This document shows, in pieces, positions 62,644 to 64,000 of a stretch of 64,000 bases of DNA. Every line of letters begins with the position of its first letter. Position 1 is the stretch's first letter. The translations under genes were made by a program, and so were the position numbers. The stretch is taken from positions 1,223,001 to 1,287,000 of the forward strand of contig NZ_CP021912.1 in the NCBI RefSeq assembly GCF_003264115.1. Direction: 5' to 3'. The notes under the pieces are model-generated. The model searched no databases. It had not been told where the DNA came from and saw only the letters and a list, made by a program, of their open reading frames with translations. This stretch comes from Erythrobacter sp. KY5 (GTDB lineage: Bacteria > Pseudomonadota > Alphaproteobacteria > Sphingomonadales > Sphingomonadaceae).

Positions 62644-63714
62644 ATGCTCTACCTGCTTGCCGAATGGCTGGGGTTCGAAGGCCCGCTGAATCTGGTCCGC
62701 TACCAGACCTTCCGGTTCGGGGCGACATTGATGACGGCGCTGATCATCGGGATGATTATTGGGCCAAAATTCATCAACATGCTGCGCGTTCGTCAGGGCA
62801 AGGGCCAGCCGATCCGCGAAGACGGGCCGCAATCGCACCTCGCTAAGCGCGGTACGCCGACGATGGGCGGGTTGATGGTGCTGGTGGCGCTGACGCTGTC
62901 GCTGCTGTTGTGGATGGACCCGCGCAGCCCGTTCGTCTGGGCATGTCTCGCGGTGACGATGGGTTTCGGGATCATCGGTTTTCTCGATGATTATGACAAG
63001 GTGACCAAGGCGAGCCATGCAGGCCTGTCTGGCAAGGTGAGGCTGCTGCTCGAATTCGTGGTTGCCGGCATTGCGAGCTACATCATCGTCAGCCAGATCA
63101 GCACTGATCTTTATATCCCGTTCTTCTCTGACGTGCAGATTCCGTTAGGGCCTGCCTATTACGTCTTTGCCGCCGTGTTCATTGTCGGCTTCGGCAATGC
63201 GGTGAACCTGACCGACGGTCTCGATGGCCTGGCCATAATGCCGGTCATTATCGCGGCGGGTACATTCGCGATCATCGCCTACCTAGTCGGGCGCACCGAT
63301 TTCACCCAGTATCTCGGCATTCCGTATGTTGAGGGGGCGGGTGAGCTTGCAATTTTCTGCGCCGCCATCATGGGAGCGGGGCTTGCCTTTCTGTGGTTCA
63401 ATGCGCCGCCTGCCGCCGTGTTTATGGGCGACACTGGCAGCCTCGCTCTTGGTGGGGCGTTGGGCGCGATTGCGGTTGCGGCTCATCACGAAGTCGTGCT
63501 GCTGATCGTGGGCGGATTGTTCGTGGTCGAAACCGCCAGCGTCATCATCCAGGTCTTCTGGTTCAAGCGCACTGGAAAGCGTGTCTTTCGCATGGCGCCG
63601 ATCCATCACCATTTCGAACAGCTCGGCTGGTCGGAAAGCAAGGTCGTGATCCGGTTCTGGATCATCGCCATCGTGCTGGCTCTGGTCGGCCTGTCCACTC
63701 TCAAGCTGAGGTAA
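62644..63714 (+). CDS. mraY: Phospho-N-acetylmuramoyl-pentapeptide transferase
   Basis: Integral membrane enzyme making lipid I on undecaprenyl phosphate. 356 residues, ten helices. Conserved aspartates in GFLDDYDKV and [10 protein letters not shown]. The HHxE-type motif reads [11 protein letters not shown]. The [12 protein letters not shown] loop is present. Normal length; start ATG 62644. Confidence 0.97.
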   Translation: MLYLLAEWLGFEGPLNLVRYQTFRFGATLMTALIIGMIIGPKFINMLRVRQGKGQPIREDGPQSHLAKRGTPTMGGLMVLVALTLSLLLWMDPRSPFVWACLAVTMGFGIIGFLDDYDKVTKASHAGLSGKVRLLLEFVVAGIASYIIVSQISTDLYIPFFSDVQIPLGPAYYVFAAVFIVGFGNAVNLTDGLDGLAIMPVIIAAGTFAIIAYLVGRTDFTQYLGIPYVEGAGELAIFCAAIMGAGLAFLWFNAPPAAVFMGDTGSLALGGALGAIAVAAHHEVVLLIVGGLFVVETASVIIQVFWFKRTGKRVFRMAPIHHHFEQLGWSESKVVIRFWIIAIVLALVGLSTLKLR

Positions 63715-63724
63715 GGACGCTTTC

Positions 63725-64000
63725 GTGATCACCTCATCCGCCTTTTCCGGCCAACGCTTTGCAATCCTGGGCCTTGCGCGCTCCGGGGCGGCAGCGGCTG
63801 AGGCCCTGTTGGCGAGTGGGGCGCAGTTGACGGTCTGGGACCGGCAGGATGTGGCGCGCACCCCGTTCGAGGGGCGTTGCGAGATCGCGGATCCACTGGA
63901 AATGGACCTCTCGGGCTTCGATGCGCTCGTCGTATCGCCGGGTGTGCCGCTCAACACCCACCCGATCGCCGGTCATGCCGCGAAGCACGGCGTTCCGATC
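63725..64000 (+). CDS. murD: UDP-MurNAc-L-alanine:D-glutamate ligase (5' part only)
   Basis: First 92 codons of murD, cut by the window end. GTG 63725 follows AAGGAC about 8 bases upstream. The N-terminal Rossmann domain reads FAILGLARSGAAAAEALL, then LTVWDR and VVSPGVPLNTHP, typical of MurD. It continues the dcw order after mraY. Confidence 0.93.
   Translation, partial: MITSSAFSGQRFAILGLARSGAAAAEALLASGAQLTVWDRQDVARTPFEGRCEIADPLEMDLSGFDALVVSPGVPLNTHPIAGHAAKHGVPI

Overview
The window is a GC-rich stretch of an alphaproteobacterial chromosome. It is most likely from order Sphingomonadales, probably the Erythrobacteraceae; the order is fairly safe, the family is a guess from protein style. The grounds are an alphaproteobacterial-type Tad/Cpa pilus cluster, the argS-SPOR-nagZ-scpA-scpB-tatABC run, a leucyl-type protein transferase (Bpt), GTG/TTG starts, many ATGA overlaps, and a compact mraZ-led dcw cluster. 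Coding density is high. I see no rRNA, tRNA, CRISPR array, insertion sequence or prophage block.

Layout. 1-7359 (minus): Tad pilus genes cpaA-cpaB-cpaC-cpaD-cpaE-tadB-tadC (tadC cut by the window edge). The cpaF/tadA motor ATPase expected between cpaE and tadB is absent. 7505-9885 (plus): an alpha/beta hydrolase overlapping an FAD amine oxidase, then a YegP-type small protein with a good terminator. 9957-12409 (minus): ispH-thrB-rnhA. 12539-20103 (plus): a lipoprotein, then argS, a SPOR protein, nagZ, scpA, scpB and tatABC. 20206-23206 (minus): a small secreted protein, an exported amidohydrolase and a beta-hydroxyacid dehydrogenase. 23354-32183 (plus): ilvA, bpt, tamA, tamB. 32214-35086 (minus): a GH24 lysozyme and a TrkH/TrkA potassium system. 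35227-36796 (plus): an Xre-type regulator with two paralogous membrane proteins. 36901-41775 (minus): glnA and glnB, then argC, an SH3 protein and leucyl aminopeptidase. 41841-43547 (plus): a lipoprotein and map. 43551-45477 (minus): ccmA-ccmB and a membrane protein. 45538-45840 (plus): phhB. 45837-48645 (minus): an SDR and an S9 peptidase. 48871-52022 (plus): two secreted proteins and a LuxR/alpha-beta-hydrolase fusion. 52032-52649 (minus): an AlkA-type glycosylase. 52757-55385 (plus): ferredoxin, cysteine synthase and two membrane-anchored proteins. 55837-64000 (plus): mraZ-rsmH-ftsL-ftsI-murE-murF-mraY-murD (murD cut).

How the genes work together. Most blocks are housekeeping: peptidoglycan precursor synthesis and septation (dcw), muropeptide recycling (NagZ), chromosome condensation (ScpAB), Tat export, outer-membrane biogenesis (TamAB), nitrogen assimilation (GlnA/GlnB) and potassium uptake.

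The less ordinary signals are these: (1) three contiguous 17-bp palindromic repeats in front of a small HTH gene that is translationally joined to two paralogous six-helix membrane proteins of a family I do not recognise; (2) a LuxR-type regulator fused to an alpha/beta hydrolase whose nucleophile serine and catalytic histidine are both replaced; (3) four GTGTCAC motifs at exactly 21-bp spacing inside the lysozyme gene; (4) a 19-bp tandem repeat in the glnB leader next to a sigma-54-like promoter; (5) the missing cpaF; (6) an array of GAATTGC half-sites between ilvA and its divergent neighbour.
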